A program made the position numbers and the translations under genes. A stretch of DNA of 64,000 nt, taken from contig NZ_JASHIZ010000008.1 in assembly GCF_030733425.1 (NCBI RefSeq), forward strand, positions 62,001 to 126,000, given 5' to 3'. Each line of letters starts with the position of its first letter. Within the stretch, counting starts at the first letter, position 1. The DNA comes from Roseovarius sp. MMSF_3350 (GTDB taxonomy: Bacteria > Pseudomonadota > Alphaproteobacteria > Rhodobacterales > Rhodobacteraceae). Of this stretch, positions 1 through 8,091 are shown piece after piece. The notes under the pieces are model-generated. The model searched no databases. It was not told the DNA's origin and saw only the letters and a list, made by a program, of their open reading frames with translations.

Positions 1-420
1 GCGCTGGTGCAGGACGCCACGCAATCGGCGGGCGCCATCGGCCGTGCCCTGGGTCTCAGCCAGCCCGCGGCGTGGCGGCGGATCAAGCGATTGCGCGACG
101 CCGGCATCCTGAAAACCCAACGTCTCGATCTGGACAAGGAGGCGTTGGGGTTCGGCGTCACCGTCTTTCTGGGCCTGAAACTGGCCACCAAGGGCCGCGT
201 CAGCCTTGCCGATTTCGAGCGCGCCGTATCAGCCATCCCCGAGGTTCAGACGGTCGAGCATATCCTGGGCCTCTACGACTATCGCCTGCGTGTGGTGGCC
301 CGTGACATCTCGGATTTCGAGCGCGTGCTGCGCCGCCGCATCATGACCCTACCGGGGGTCGGCGGCGTCGAGGCGAACGTACTTCTCAGCGAGGAACGGC
401 GCCCCGGCCCGATCGGTTAA
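1..420 (+). CDS. Lrp/AsnC-family transcriptional regulator (5' end outside window)
   Basis: DNA-binding transcriptional regulator of the Lrp/AsnC (feast/famine) family. The reading frame is open to the first base, and what is present begins inside the winged-helix domain (helix-turn-helix around IGRALGLSQPAAWRRIKRL, near visible residues 15-33). The amino-terminal 10-20 residues are therefore missing and the internal GTG at 7 is not a real start. The remainder is the ligand-sensing RAM/ACT-like domain (V-T-V-F-L-G-L through E-A-N-V-L-L), ending at a TAA. Family members respond to amino acids or small metabolites; the effector and targets cannot be read here. Confidence 0.9.
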   Translation, partial: ALVQDATQSAGAIGRALGLSQPAAWRRIKRLRDAGILKTQRLDLDKEALGFGVTVFLGLKLATKGRVSLADFERAVSAIPEVQTVEHILGLYDYRLRVVARDISDFERVLRRRIMTLPGVGGVEANVLLSEERRPGPIG

Positions 421-626
421 CAGGGCCGCCGCGGTATGCCGCCGTATGCGTGTATGCAAAAGTATTCTTTATTTACAGTGATTTATTCCCGAGGCGCATG
501 GCCGGTATGCGGAATGGACGACTAGCCGCGGCCCTCGCGGCAGGACTATGCTGCATCGCAGAATCAGCGTGCCGGCTCGACATCCCCCCAATGACGGCAC
601 CCACCCGCAACGAAATGAGGTACCCC

Positions 627-971
627 ATGAAAGCCATCCTTACCGCCGCCGCCTTTGCCCTGACAGCCACCACGGCCTTTGCCGATACCGTCACGGTGAC
701 ACGGGCAAACGCCGGCGCGACGCTACACGAAACCGATGCCGACATGAGCGTCTACTGGGTCGAGGACGGCGACGCCTACGCGCTGACCGCCTTCTATGTG
801 ACCGGCGAGGCGCCCGCCGATCCCGCCCGCCTGCGGATGCACCTGGCGGATGGCGACAAGGTCACGTTCGGTCTGCCCGGCGTGAAAGACCGCCTGTTCA
901 CCTTCGCTCGCGACGGCGAAACGGTCTCGGTCCGGTCGGCCCGGGTCAGCGTCGATTACGCCAGCAAGTAA
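627..971 (+). CDS. small exported protein of unknown function
   Basis: A 114-residue protein with a clear Sec signal peptide (MKAILTAAAFALTATTAFA, cleavage predicted after AFA) followed by a mature part of about 95 residues rich in Asp, Thr and Val, probably all-beta and periplasmic. I recognise no family. The frame is open from 450, but the ATG at 627 is preferred because it gives the signal peptide at the amino terminus and follows an ATGAGG ribosome-binding-like sequence. The 206 bases upstream hold an AT-rich stretch (about 455-490) that may contain the promoter; no other gene is visible there. Confidence 0.75.
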   Translation: MKAILTAAAFALTATTAFADTVTVTRANAGATLHETDADMSVYWVEDGDAYALTAFYVTGEAPADPARLRMHLADGDKVTFGLPGVKDRLFTFARDGETVSVRSARVSVDYASK

Positions 972-992
972 GGCCGGCCATCGGTCATGCCC

Positions 993-1022
993 CGCCGCGG
1001 CGCCCCGTGCGTCGCGGCGTTT
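993..1022 (+). terminator. possible terminator after the exported protein
   Basis: CGCCGCG (993-999) can pair with CGCGGCG (1013-1019), followed by TTT. The stem is short and the T run weak, so this is only a candidate intrinsic terminator. Confidence 0.3.
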
Positions 1023-1131
1023 GCATGCAATAGGCCGGGAATGCCCTTCGACGTGACGGCATGACGCCCTGTCATCCTGCCGCGCGCCGGGGCATACTGC
1101 CGGCAGTTTGCCAAACCAGGACAGGACGCTC

Positions 1132-2259
1132 ATGACCGCTCTTCGCCCCGATATCGACCCCGACGGCCTGCTGGAATATTCCGTCGTCTTCACGGACCGT
1201 TCGCTCAATCACATGAGCAAGGTTTTCCAGAAAGTCATGACCGACATCTCGGGCATGCTGAAAGAGGTCTACAACGCCTCCGCCGTGGCCATCGTGCCCG
1301 GCGGCGGCACCGTCGCGATGGAGGCCGTCGCCCGCCAGTTCGGTCATGACGCCCACGCGCTGATCTTGCGCAACGGCTGGTTCTCCTACCGCTGGAGCCA
1401 GATCTTCGAGGCCGGACAGTTCACCTCGGACACCACCGTCTGCATGGCCCGCCAGACCGGCAACGGGGCGCAGGCCCCCTTCGCCCCCGCCCCGATCGAG
1501 GAGGTCACGGCGAAGATTCGCGAGGCCAAGCCCGACGCCGTCTTCGCGCCGCACGTGGAAACCAGCGCCGGCATCATCCTGCCCGACGACTATATCACCG
1601 CGTTGGCCGAGGTGGCGCATGAGGTGGGCGCCCTGATGGTGCTCGATTGCATCGCGTCGGGCTGCGCCTGGGTCGACATGGAACAGACAGGCATCGACGT
1701 GCTGATCTCGGCCCCGCAAAAGGGCTGGTCGGCCTCGCCCTCGGCGGGTCTGGTGATGATGTCGGAGCGTGCGCTGGAGCGGCTGGCGGCCACGACCTCT
1801 GACAGCTTCGCCATCGACCTCAAGAAATGGCACGCGATCATGCAGGCCTATGAGAACGGCGGCCATGCCTATCACGCCACCATGCCCACCGACGCCCTGC
1901 GCGGCTTCCGCGACACCATGCAGGAGACGAGGGAATACGGTTTCGAAAAACTGCGGCAGGCGCAATGGGATCTGGGCAATGCGGTGCGCGCCATGCTGGC
2001 GGACAAGGGCGTGACCTCCGTCGCCGCCGAAGGCTACGGCGCGCCGGGCGTGGTGGTCAGCTATACCACCGACCCGGAGGTGCAGAACGGCAAGAAATTC
2101 AGCGAGCAGGGCATGCAGATCGCCGCCGGCGTGCCCCTGCAGGTGGGCGAGCCCGACGGGTTCATGACCTTCCGGCTGGGGCTTTTCGGTCTGGACAAGC
2201 TCTATGACGTGGAGGCCGCGAAAGCCCGGCTGCAAGAGGTGTTCGACAAGGTTCTGTAG
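1132..2259 (+). CDS. class V PLP-dependent aminotransferase (alanine/serine-glyoxylate type)
   Basis: A fold-type I aminotransferase of the class V group, which transfers amino groups between amino acids such as alanine or serine and oxo-acids such as glyoxylate; it should be cytoplasmic. Of the 375 residues, the PLP-binding Lys is K197 in SAPQKGW, preceded by the cofactor-binding Asp in LDCIASGCAW (near 172), with the phosphate-contact loop VPGGGT near 55-60. The ATG at 1132 is chosen over an in-frame ATG at 1108 because AGGACAGGA sits just upstream of it. Substrate specificity within the family cannot be told. It stands alone on the plus strand. Confidence 0.85.
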   Translation: MTALRPDIDPDGLLEYSVVFTDRSLNHMSKVFQKVMTDISGMLKEVYNASAVAIVPGGGTVAMEAVARQFGHDAHALILRNGWFSYRWSQIFEAGQFTSDTTVCMARQTGNGAQAPFAPAPIEEVTAKIREAKPDAVFAPHVETSAGIILPDDYITALAEVAHEVGALMVLDCIASGCAWVDMEQTGIDVLISAPQKGWSASPSAGLVMMSERALERLAATTSDSFAIDLKKWHAIMQAYENGGHAYHATMPTDALRGFRDTMQETREYGFEKLRQAQWDLGNAVRAMLADKGVTSVAAEGYGAPGVVVSYTTDPEVQNGKKFSEQGMQIAAGVPLQVGEPDGFMTFRLGLFGLDKLYDVEAAKARLQEVFDKVL

Positions 2260-2320
2260 CCCCCGGGCGGAATAGAGGCGCAGCTAGCTGCGCCGCCGCG
2301 CGATCGGCCGCTGACCGAAA

Positions 2321-2359
2321 GGCGATTGCCTGCAATCGCCGAAAGGGGGGCCGCCCCCC
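2321..2359. terminator. two stem-loops in the gap after the aminotransferase
   Basis: An 8-bp stem GGCGATTG/CAATCGCC with a 4-base loop (2321-2340) is followed by a G6/C6 hairpin (2345-2359). They lie between convergent genes and may act as a bidirectional terminator, although no T run follows. The rest of 2260-2476 shows nothing recognisable. Confidence 0.4.
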
Positions 2360-2476
2360 GGTCTGGCGATTGGTAGCCGTAAGCGCTTCAATTTGAGGTT
2401 TTTCGGAGTTGGCAGCCATAAAGTGCGCGGAACGACCGCCGGGTCGCCATCCCGCGGTCTGACGATCGCGCGGCCC

Positions 2477-3151
2477 CTACCGCAACCGTATATTGCTCTG
2501 CGCCCCCAGCCCCCGGCGCAGGCACATCCAGATCACCCAGGCGCTGGCCGCCAGCCACAACCCGCCCCACATCCAGGGGGTGCCGCCGAACTCCTCGGCC
2601 AGCATCCGCGCGTCGGAATGCAACCAGCCGCGTGCGATGGTGTCGCTGTATATGTCGAGCGGCACATAAACCATGCAGACAAGGCCGATCACCCGCAGCA
2701 TCAGGTCGTTGACGTCCCGTGGCAGAAATTTCGCCGCCAACAGCATCGCCGCGCCCGTTCCTGCCCCAAAGACCAGCGCGAATGGCGACCGAATATACAG
2801 CACCGTCACCGCCAGCAGCGTCAGCCCGAGCAGGCTAAGCACCACCCGGTCGGCGCGGGTCCGCACCGCGGCCATGAAGAGCGCCACGCCGATCAGAAGA
2901 GAGCCGAGATAGCCCGCGCTGAGGCTGATAAAGCGATTGCCCCCGCGCGACGTCACCGCCCCGCCCTGCATCGGGTCGAGCGTCAGGTCCAGAACCTCGC
3001 CGCCGGTCAGCAGCACGGCCACCACGTGACCCAGCTCGTGCAGGAACACCACCAGCAGTTTCAGCGGGATCACCAGGGGCGTCCGCCACAGCAGGGCAAT
3101 CGCGGCCACCAAAAGCAGCAATTGCCAATGCCCGCGCAGGAGTGCCCGCAT
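2477..3151 (-). CDS. M50B-like membrane metalloprotease family protein
   Basis: Predicted integral membrane protein of 224 residues related to the peptidase M50B-like family. The zinc motif HELGH (HExxH) lies in a hydrophobic helix near residues 39-43, and there are about six further hydrophobic segments. A second metal ligand region of the site-2-protease LDG type is not obvious, so proteolytic activity is unproven. The start lies 2 bases beyond the stop of the upstream hydroxylase gene on the same strand, so the pair is probably translationally coupled. Confidence 0.75.
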   Translation of the reverse strand: MRALLRGHWQLLLLVAAIALLWRTPLVIPLKLLVVFLHELGHVVAVLLTGGEVLDLTLDPMQGGAVTSRGGNRFISLSAGYLGSLLIGVALFMAAVRTRADRVVLSLLGLTLLAVTVLYIRSPFALVFGAGTGAAMLLAAKFLPRDVNDLMLRVIGLVCMVYVPLDIYSDTIARGWLHSDARMLAEEFGGTPWMWGGLWLAASAWVIWMCLRRGLGAQSNIRLR

Positions 3152-3153
3152 TC

Positions 3154-4356
3154 TCAGCCCCTTGCGCCCAGCCCCAGCTGCATCAGCGTCTTGCGCACCG
3201 GGGCCAGCCCATAAAGGGCGTTCAGCGCCTGCGCTCGCGCGTCGCGTAGCACCGGCGCGCTGACCATCGAGGCGCGGTTCAGCACGTCGATGCCCGTGAC
3301 CCGCGCCATCACCTCCCAGTGGCGGCGCTGGTGGTAGGTCTCCAGCATTTCGCGGTCGCCAAGCCGATCAGGATGCGCCGTGGCAAGCTCCAGCAGAACA
3401 TGCAGATCGCCAAGGCTCATGTTCAGCCCCTGCGCCCCGATAGGCGGCACAACATGCGCGGCCTCGGCCACCAATGCCACGCGCTCGGCCGCCATCCGCT
3501 CGGCCACTTGGCTGATGATCGGCCAGACCGTCCGGCGCGAGGCCAACGTCAGCGGGCCGAAAAGGTGGCAGGACCGCGTGCTCATCTCGGCCTCGAACGC
3601 GGCCTCGTCCAGCGCGGCCAGCCGCTGCGCCTCGGGGCCTTCCTCCATCCACACCACGGCCGACGAGGGCCGCCCTTCGTAATCCGGCAGCGGGACCAGC
3701 GTGAACGGGCCGCCCGTGCGGTGGATCTCGGTCGAGACATTGCCATGCGGGATCGGGTGCGTCACGGCAAAGGCCAGCGCCTTTTGACCATAACGCGTTG
3801 TTTTCACCGGGATACCTGCAGCCTCCCGCATGGGCGAGCCGCGCCCGTCTGCAGCCAGAACCAGCCGGGTGCGGATCTTGCTGCCATCGCTCAGGCCCAC
3901 CCGCGCCTCGGCCTCGCGGGTAAAGAGGCTCTCCGCCGCCACGCCGGGGCGAAACTCCACGGTGCCGAGGCTGTCCAGCTGCGCCACCATCTCGCGCCGC
4001 AAAAGCCAGTTGGGCAGGTTCCAGCCAAAGGGCTTTTCCGAGATGTCGCCCGCGTCGAAATCCTTGACGATGCGCGGCTCCGGCACTTCGCCGCCCGCGT
4101 CGACGATGCGCATCACTTGCAAGGGCGTCGCCTCGGCGTCCAGCCGGTCCCATATCCCCGCCTCCGCCAAGAGCGCCTGCGCCGGTTGAAGGATCGCGGT
4201 GGTGCGCAGGTCCGAGCCTTCGGCGTCGCGCTCGGTCACCGGCGGGGCCGGATCGACGCACAGCACGCGAAATCCCGCGCCGCCAAAGAGGGCCGCCGCC
4301 GACAGACCGGCCACGCCGCCGCCGGAAACAAGGATGTCATGATCAAAGCGGCTCAT
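3154..4356 (-). CDS. UbiH/UbiF-family FAD-dependent hydroxylase
   Basis: Flavoprotein monooxygenase of the UbiH/UbiF/COQ6 family, which hydroxylates the ring of ubiquinone precursors at the membrane. In 400 residues one sees the amino-terminal dinucleotide fold (VSGGGVAGLSAAALF near 11-25), a central DGRGSPMREAAG segment typical of the NADPH/FAD-binding DG motif, and the late GAQGLNMSLGD flavin motif. The ATG at 4356 has GGAGG seven bases upstream. Which ring position is hydroxylated cannot be told, so no symbol is given. The M50B-like gene follows two bases after its stop. Confidence 0.85.
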   Translation of the reverse strand: MSRFDHDILVSGGGVAGLSAAALFGGAGFRVLCVDPAPPVTERDAEGSDLRTTAILQPAQALLAEAGIWDRLDAEATPLQVMRIVDAGGEVPEPRIVKDFDAGDISEKPFGWNLPNWLLRREMVAQLDSLGTVEFRPGVAAESLFTREAEARVGLSDGSKIRTRLVLAADGRGSPMREAAGIPVKTTRYGQKALAFAVTHPIPHGNVSTEIHRTGGPFTLVPLPDYEGRPSSAVVWMEEGPEAQRLAALDEAAFEAEMSTRSCHLFGPLTLASRRTVWPIISQVAERMAAERVALVAEAAHVVPPIGAQGLNMSLGDLHVLLELATAHPDRLGDREMLETYHQRRHWEVMARVTGIDVLNRASMVSAPVLRDARAQALNALYGLAPVRKTLMQLGLGARG

Positions 4357-4415
4357 GCGCAGGCCTCCCTTTCAGCGGCACCATAGACCGCGTGCGCACC
4401 GACCGCCAGACCGGC

Positions 4416-4634
4416 TCAGGCGCGCGAGATGATCAACAGAAACACCCATATGACCGGCACGAGAGCCAGCGCGGGCAGGTAGAGCCCCGGCACGCCCCAG
4501 AGCACGATGGCGCCGCCCCAAACCGTCAGAAGAACGAGCCGGAACAGCAAGATACGTACTGTAATTGATGTTTCACTCAAACGTTCCGCCGGGGGTCTCC
4601 CGGCTTCGTTTCCGGCGCCGTGGGTCTGTGTCAT
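4416..4634 (-). CDS. small two-helix membrane protein, hypothetical
   Basis: A 72-residue protein with a polar amino-terminal third and two closely spaced hydrophobic segments (about 29-47 and 50-70), so probably a small inner-membrane hairpin protein. No family is recognised. It lies between the hydroxylase and nucleotidase genes on the same strand, with a GGGA ribosome-binding-like sequence eight bases before its ATG. It could be a chance frame, but the coherent hydrophobic pattern supports it. Confidence 0.5.
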   Translation of the reverse strand: MTQTHGAGNEAGRPPAERLSETSITVRILLFRLVLLTVWGGAIVLWGVPGLYLPALALVPVIWVFLLIISRA

Positions 4635-4718
4635 GACATGCGTCCCGCGTGGTGTCTCGCTGCCGGACGTAGGATGCGCCCGCGCCGCGAAAAAGGTGCA
4701 AATCGCCGCAGCGGGATG

Positions 4719-5372
4719 TCAGACAAGGCTTGACAGGAAGCCCGGCAAATCGTCGGTGTGATGGTGAACGTGATCGGCCTCGATCGCCTCGGGGCCGACC
4801 AGCACGGTGCGCATTCCCATCGCGTGGGGAGCCGCAAGGTTGCGCACGTCATCCTCGAACATCGCGGCGCGCGCGGTGACCACGCCATCGATGGCGAACA
4901 CCCGGTCGAACGCCGCCCGGTCCGGCTTGGGGTGGAAATCCGCATGCTCCACGCCATAGATCGCGTCGAAAAGCCCGTCGAGCCCCCGCGCCTCGACCAC
5001 CCGCTGTGCATAGGGGGCCGAGCCGTTGGTATAGACGATCTTGCGGCCCGGCAGCGCCCGGATATGCGCGGCCAGCTCCGCATCCGCCACCAGCACGTCG
5101 AAGCAAATGTCGTGCACATCCGTCAGGTACGGCCCCGGATCGACGTCATGCTCGCGCATCAGCCCGGCCAGCGTCGTCCCATGCCGGCGCCAGTACTCCA
5201 GCCGCAGCCGGTCGGCCTCGGCCCGGTCCACGCCCAGCGCATCCATCACGAATTGCGTCATCCGGACCTCGATCTGGTCGAACAGGCGCATCTCGGGCGG
5301 GTAAAGCGTGTTGTCCAGGTCAAAGACCCACGTGTCCACATGCGCGAAGAATTCTTTCGCCATCGCTTCCAT
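4719..5372 (-). CDS. HAD-superfamily pyrimidine 5'-nucleotidase-like phosphatase
   Basis: Haloacid-dehalogenase-fold hydrolase of the pyrimidine 5'-nucleotidase (SDT1/Phm8-like) group, expected to dephosphorylate nucleoside monophosphates. Motif I is FDLDNTLYPP (residues 16-25, nucleophile in DLDNT), motif II is YTNGS, motif III includes FHPKPDRAAFD, and motif IV is MFEDDVRNLAAP. Length (217 residues) is normal. The ATG at 5372 is used; an ATG three codons downstream is equally possible. It is divergent from the GntR gene at 5469. Confidence 0.85.
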   Translation of the reverse strand: MEAMAKEFFAHVDTWVFDLDNTLYPPEMRLFDQIEVRMTQFVMDALGVDRAEADRLRLEYWRRHGTTLAGLMREHDVDPGPYLTDVHDICFDVLVADAELAAHIRALPGRKIVYTNGSAPYAQRVVEARGLDGLFDAIYGVEHADFHPKPDRAAFDRVFAIDGVVTARAAMFEDDVRNLAAPHAMGMRTVLVGPEAIEADHVHHHTDDLPGFLSSLV

Positions 5373-5468
5373 CCGCTCTTAATTGTCGCAGGGCCCGGCA
5401 ACGCTTGCACCCGGCGCCCTGCCCCGCATATCCTCGTCGTCTGAAACCTCATACCAAAAGAGAGTGCG

Positions 5469-6119
5469 ATGACCATAGCCGCGCCGCAGAAAGATGCCTA
5501 TCACCTGATCCTCGAGGCGATCGACACCGGCGATTACAAACCCGGCGACCGCCTGGTGGAAAGCGACCTGGCAGAGCGGTTCGGGGTGTCGCGCACACCG
5601 ATCCGCGAGGCGCTGCAACGGCTGGAAACCCAGAGCCTGCTCACGCGCGACGGCCGCAGCCTGATCGTGTCGTCGCTCGATCACAACCAGCTGGCCGAGC
5701 TTTACGTGGTGCGCGCCGAGCTCGAGGGGCTGGCCGCCAACCTTGCCGCCCGTCACGCCGCACCCGAAGAGGTCCGCGTGCTGCGCGACATGGTCACCGA
5801 CGACCACGCCCTCGTCGACGATCCCAAGGCGATGGCGCGCGCCAACCGGCGCTTTCACAAGCAGATCCATCTGGCCTCGCACAACCGCTTCCTGGTGCAG
5901 CAGCTGGACCTCGTGCATCGCTCCATGGCCTTGATGGCGACCACCTCTCTGGCCGCGATGGGCCGGCCCGAGGATGCCCTTGCCGAGCACGACGCCATCG
6001 TCACCGCCATCGAGAACGGCGATGCCGAGGCTGCGGGCGAGGCCCTGCGCGCCCATATATCCAAGGCTTTCGTGACCCGGCTCAAGCTCGATTCAGGGGA
6101 ACTGGGTACGCTGATCTGA
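5469..6119 (+). CDS. GntR-family (FadR/FCD subfamily) transcriptional regulator
   Basis: DNA-binding regulator of 216 residues with an amino-terminal GntR winged helix (about 5-70, with YKPGDRLVESDLAERF and VSRTPIREALQRLE) and a carboxy-terminal all-helical FCD ligand domain (about 80-205), which usually binds a carboxylate metabolite through a metal site. Candidate metal ligands include the His residues in ANRRFHKQIH and EHDAI. No catabolic operon adjoins it, so the target is unknown. Its last 27 bases overlap the 3' end of the convergent glycosyltransferase gene. Confidence 0.88.
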   Translation: MTIAAPQKDAYHLILEAIDTGDYKPGDRLVESDLAERFGVSRTPIREALQRLETQSLLTRDGRSLIVSSLDHNQLAELYVVRAELEGLAANLAARHAAPEEVRVLRDMVTDDHALVDDPKAMARANRRFHKQIHLASHNRFLVQQLDLVHRSMALMATTSLAAMGRPEDALAEHDAIVTAIENGDAEAAGEALRAHISKAFVTRLKLDSGELGTLI

Positions 6120-8009
6120 CGCGGTCTTGGCAACCGGCGGGGGCGCCACGCGCAACGACAGACCATGCTTCGTCTTGTCCCAGAAGAACGGCTTCAGAAC
6201 CAGTTCGTAAAGCGCCTTGTAGGCGGCGATCGCGCCCAGCGGCCAGTACAGGTGCATCGTCGGCACCCAGAGCATGAGGTGGCGGTGCTTCGGCCCCGTG
6301 ACCGACGCGGCGTAGATCGTCAGGTTCAGCACCTCGATCGCCAGAAACAGCGCCCCGAACGCCCCCAGCACCACCCGCGGCAACACCGGGTCCAACGGGT
6401 GCGGCATCCCGAAAAAGACCAGCCAGAACGACCACAGGAACGGTGCCAGCATCACCTGGCTCAGCGCGGTGACGAAATGCGCCTGGAAGCCCCAGAATTT
6501 CCACGCGCCCAACTGCCGGTATAGCAGGCGCGGCTGGCGCATATGCACCAGGTAGGTCGTCATGTAGGCCTTGAGCCAGCGCGAGCGTTGCTTGACCCAG
6601 GCCCAGGGCTGGCAATTCGCCTCCTCCTCGGTGACCGTGGCCACCATTTCGGTGCGAAAGCCGTGCCGGGCCAGCCGGAAACCAAGATCGGCGTCCTCTG
6701 TCACGTTATGCGCGTCCCACCCGCCCAGCGCCTCCAGCGCATCGCGGCGGAAATAGAGCGTCGTGCCGCCCAGCGGAATGGCAAAGCCCAGCCGCGCCAT
6801 GCCCGGCAGAATGGTGCGGAACCACGCGGCATATTCGATGGTGAAACAGCGCGCCAGCCAGTTCTGGCGCGGATTGTAGTAATCGAGGATGCCCTGGAGG
6901 CAGGCGACCTCGGGCGCGGCCTGCTGGAACTGCCGCGCCACGCGGGTGATCTGGTCGGGCTCGGGCGCGTCCTCGGCGTCGAAGATGCCGATGATGTCGC
7001 CCTCGCAGAAATCCAGCGCATAGTTCATCGCCCGCGGCTTGCTCCGGGGATGACCGTCGGGCACGACCACCACGCGGATCCAGCTGGGCAGGTCGATCTG
7101 CGCCAGGGTGGCGCGCGTCAGGTCGTCCTCCTCCTCCAGCACCAGCACCACGTCCAGCAGGCACTTGGGATATGTCAGCTGCGTCAACCGCGCCACCAGC
7201 GCGTGGGCCACTTCGGTTTCGCGAAAGAGCGGGACAAGCACGGAAACCCGGGGCAACGGCATCTGTTCCACCGGCTCCGCCAGCGCGGGGGCCACCGGCC
7301 CCTCGACCAGCCGCGCCGCGAAGGCCGCCAGCTTGAACATCGCCGACACGATCAGCGTGAACGCCGCCCACCCGACCAGCAGCGCCATGACCAGGCGCGG
7401 CAAGGCCACCGTCAACACGGCCAGCGCCATCAGCGCCACCATCACCAGCGCAAGACGCCGGCCATAGTCTTGCGCCCAGGTGCGGCAGCTTTCGATCAGT
7501 GGCACGCGGGCCTGCGCGGCCGCGGTCAGCCGCGCGGCGAAACGCTCTGCCACATGGGCCTGAACCACCTCGCGCGGGGCCAACAGGATGCGTGCCCGGC
7601 CCAGCTCTTCTGGCAGATGCGCCCGGGCGAAAGCCAGTGCCTCGGGGTCGCCGCTGACGATGGCGGGTTTGCCGTCATGGTCGGTGACTGGAAAAAAGGC
7701 ATACCGCAAAAAGATGTGCGGCGCCGACTCGACCGCCAGGGGTGGCAGCGCGGCGATCTCTTCGGCCTCGACCCGGCGCGAGCGGAACCGGCGGGCATGG
7801 GCATCCAGCAGGTCGCCCCGCGTGACCAGCCCCTCTGCCAGCAGGATGCGGCCGACATCGGCGTCGCAATGACGCTGCACCTGCCGCGCCAGCATGGCGT
7901 CGCGGGCACCCAGCGTGCCGCGCTGCACCAGGTCGGCCTCTATCGTTCCCGTCTCGAGTCTGGCGGCGTCTCCGAACGGCCCCGCCTGTCGCAGTTCCGA
8001 TATCCCCAT
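6093..8009 (-). CDS. membrane GT2 glycosyltransferase with an N-terminal GspE/MshEN-like domain
   Basis: Processive-type inner-membrane glycosyltransferase of family 2, 638 residues. Residues 1-170 resemble the GspE amino-terminal/MshEN domain (DVGRILLAEGLV near 51-62). Two membrane helices follow (about 185-232), then the GT-A catalytic domain with the DxD-like DAED (344-347), acceptor-site TEDAD (437-441) and the QRSRW (474-478) QxxRW motif, and further helices to the carboxy terminus. Such enzymes make cell-surface or extracellular polysaccharide. The start at 8009 is chosen because homology begins there; the frame stays open to 8225 without recognisable protein. The polymer made is unknown, and no partner genes are adjacent. 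Confidence 0.85.
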   Translation of the reverse strand: MGISELRQAGPFGDAARLETGTIEADLVQRGTLGARDAMLARQVQRHCDADVGRILLAEGLVTRGDLLDAHARRFRSRRVEAEEIAALPPLAVESAPHIFLRYAFFPVTDHDGKPAIVSGDPEALAFARAHLPEELGRARILLAPREVVQAHVAERFAARLTAAAQARVPLIESCRTWAQDYGRRLALVMVALMALAVLTVALPRLVMALLVGWAAFTLIVSAMFKLAAFAARLVEGPVAPALAEPVEQMPLPRVSVLVPLFRETEVAHALVARLTQLTYPKCLLDVVLVLEEEDDLTRATLAQIDLPSWIRVVVVPDGHPRSKPRAMNYALDFCEGDIIGIFDAEDAPEPDQITRVARQFQQAAPEVACLQGILDYYNPRQNWLARCFTIEYAAWFRTILPGMARLGFAIPLGGTTLYFRRDALEALGGWDAHNVTEDADLGFRLARHGFRTEMVATVTEEEANCQPWAWVKQRSRWLKAYMTTYLVHMRQPRLLYRQLGAWKFWGFQAHFVTALSQVMLAPFLWSFWLVFFGMPHPLDPVLPRVVLGAFGALFLAIEVLNLTIYAASVTGPKHRHLMLWVPTMHLYWPLGAIAAYKALYELVLKPFFWDKTKHGLSLRVAPPPVAKTASDQRTQFP

Positions 8010-8091
8010 ATCCGTCTGCCCTTCTGCGTGACAGACGCGGTTTACCAGCAGATGGTTAATGGCCCGTAAAGAAACGGTTAATGCAGCGGGC

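Noticed and set aside
450-626. 59-codon amino-terminal extension of the small exported protein
   Set aside because: The ATG at 627 starts a proper signal peptide with a ribosome-binding sequence; the extension is not protein-like.
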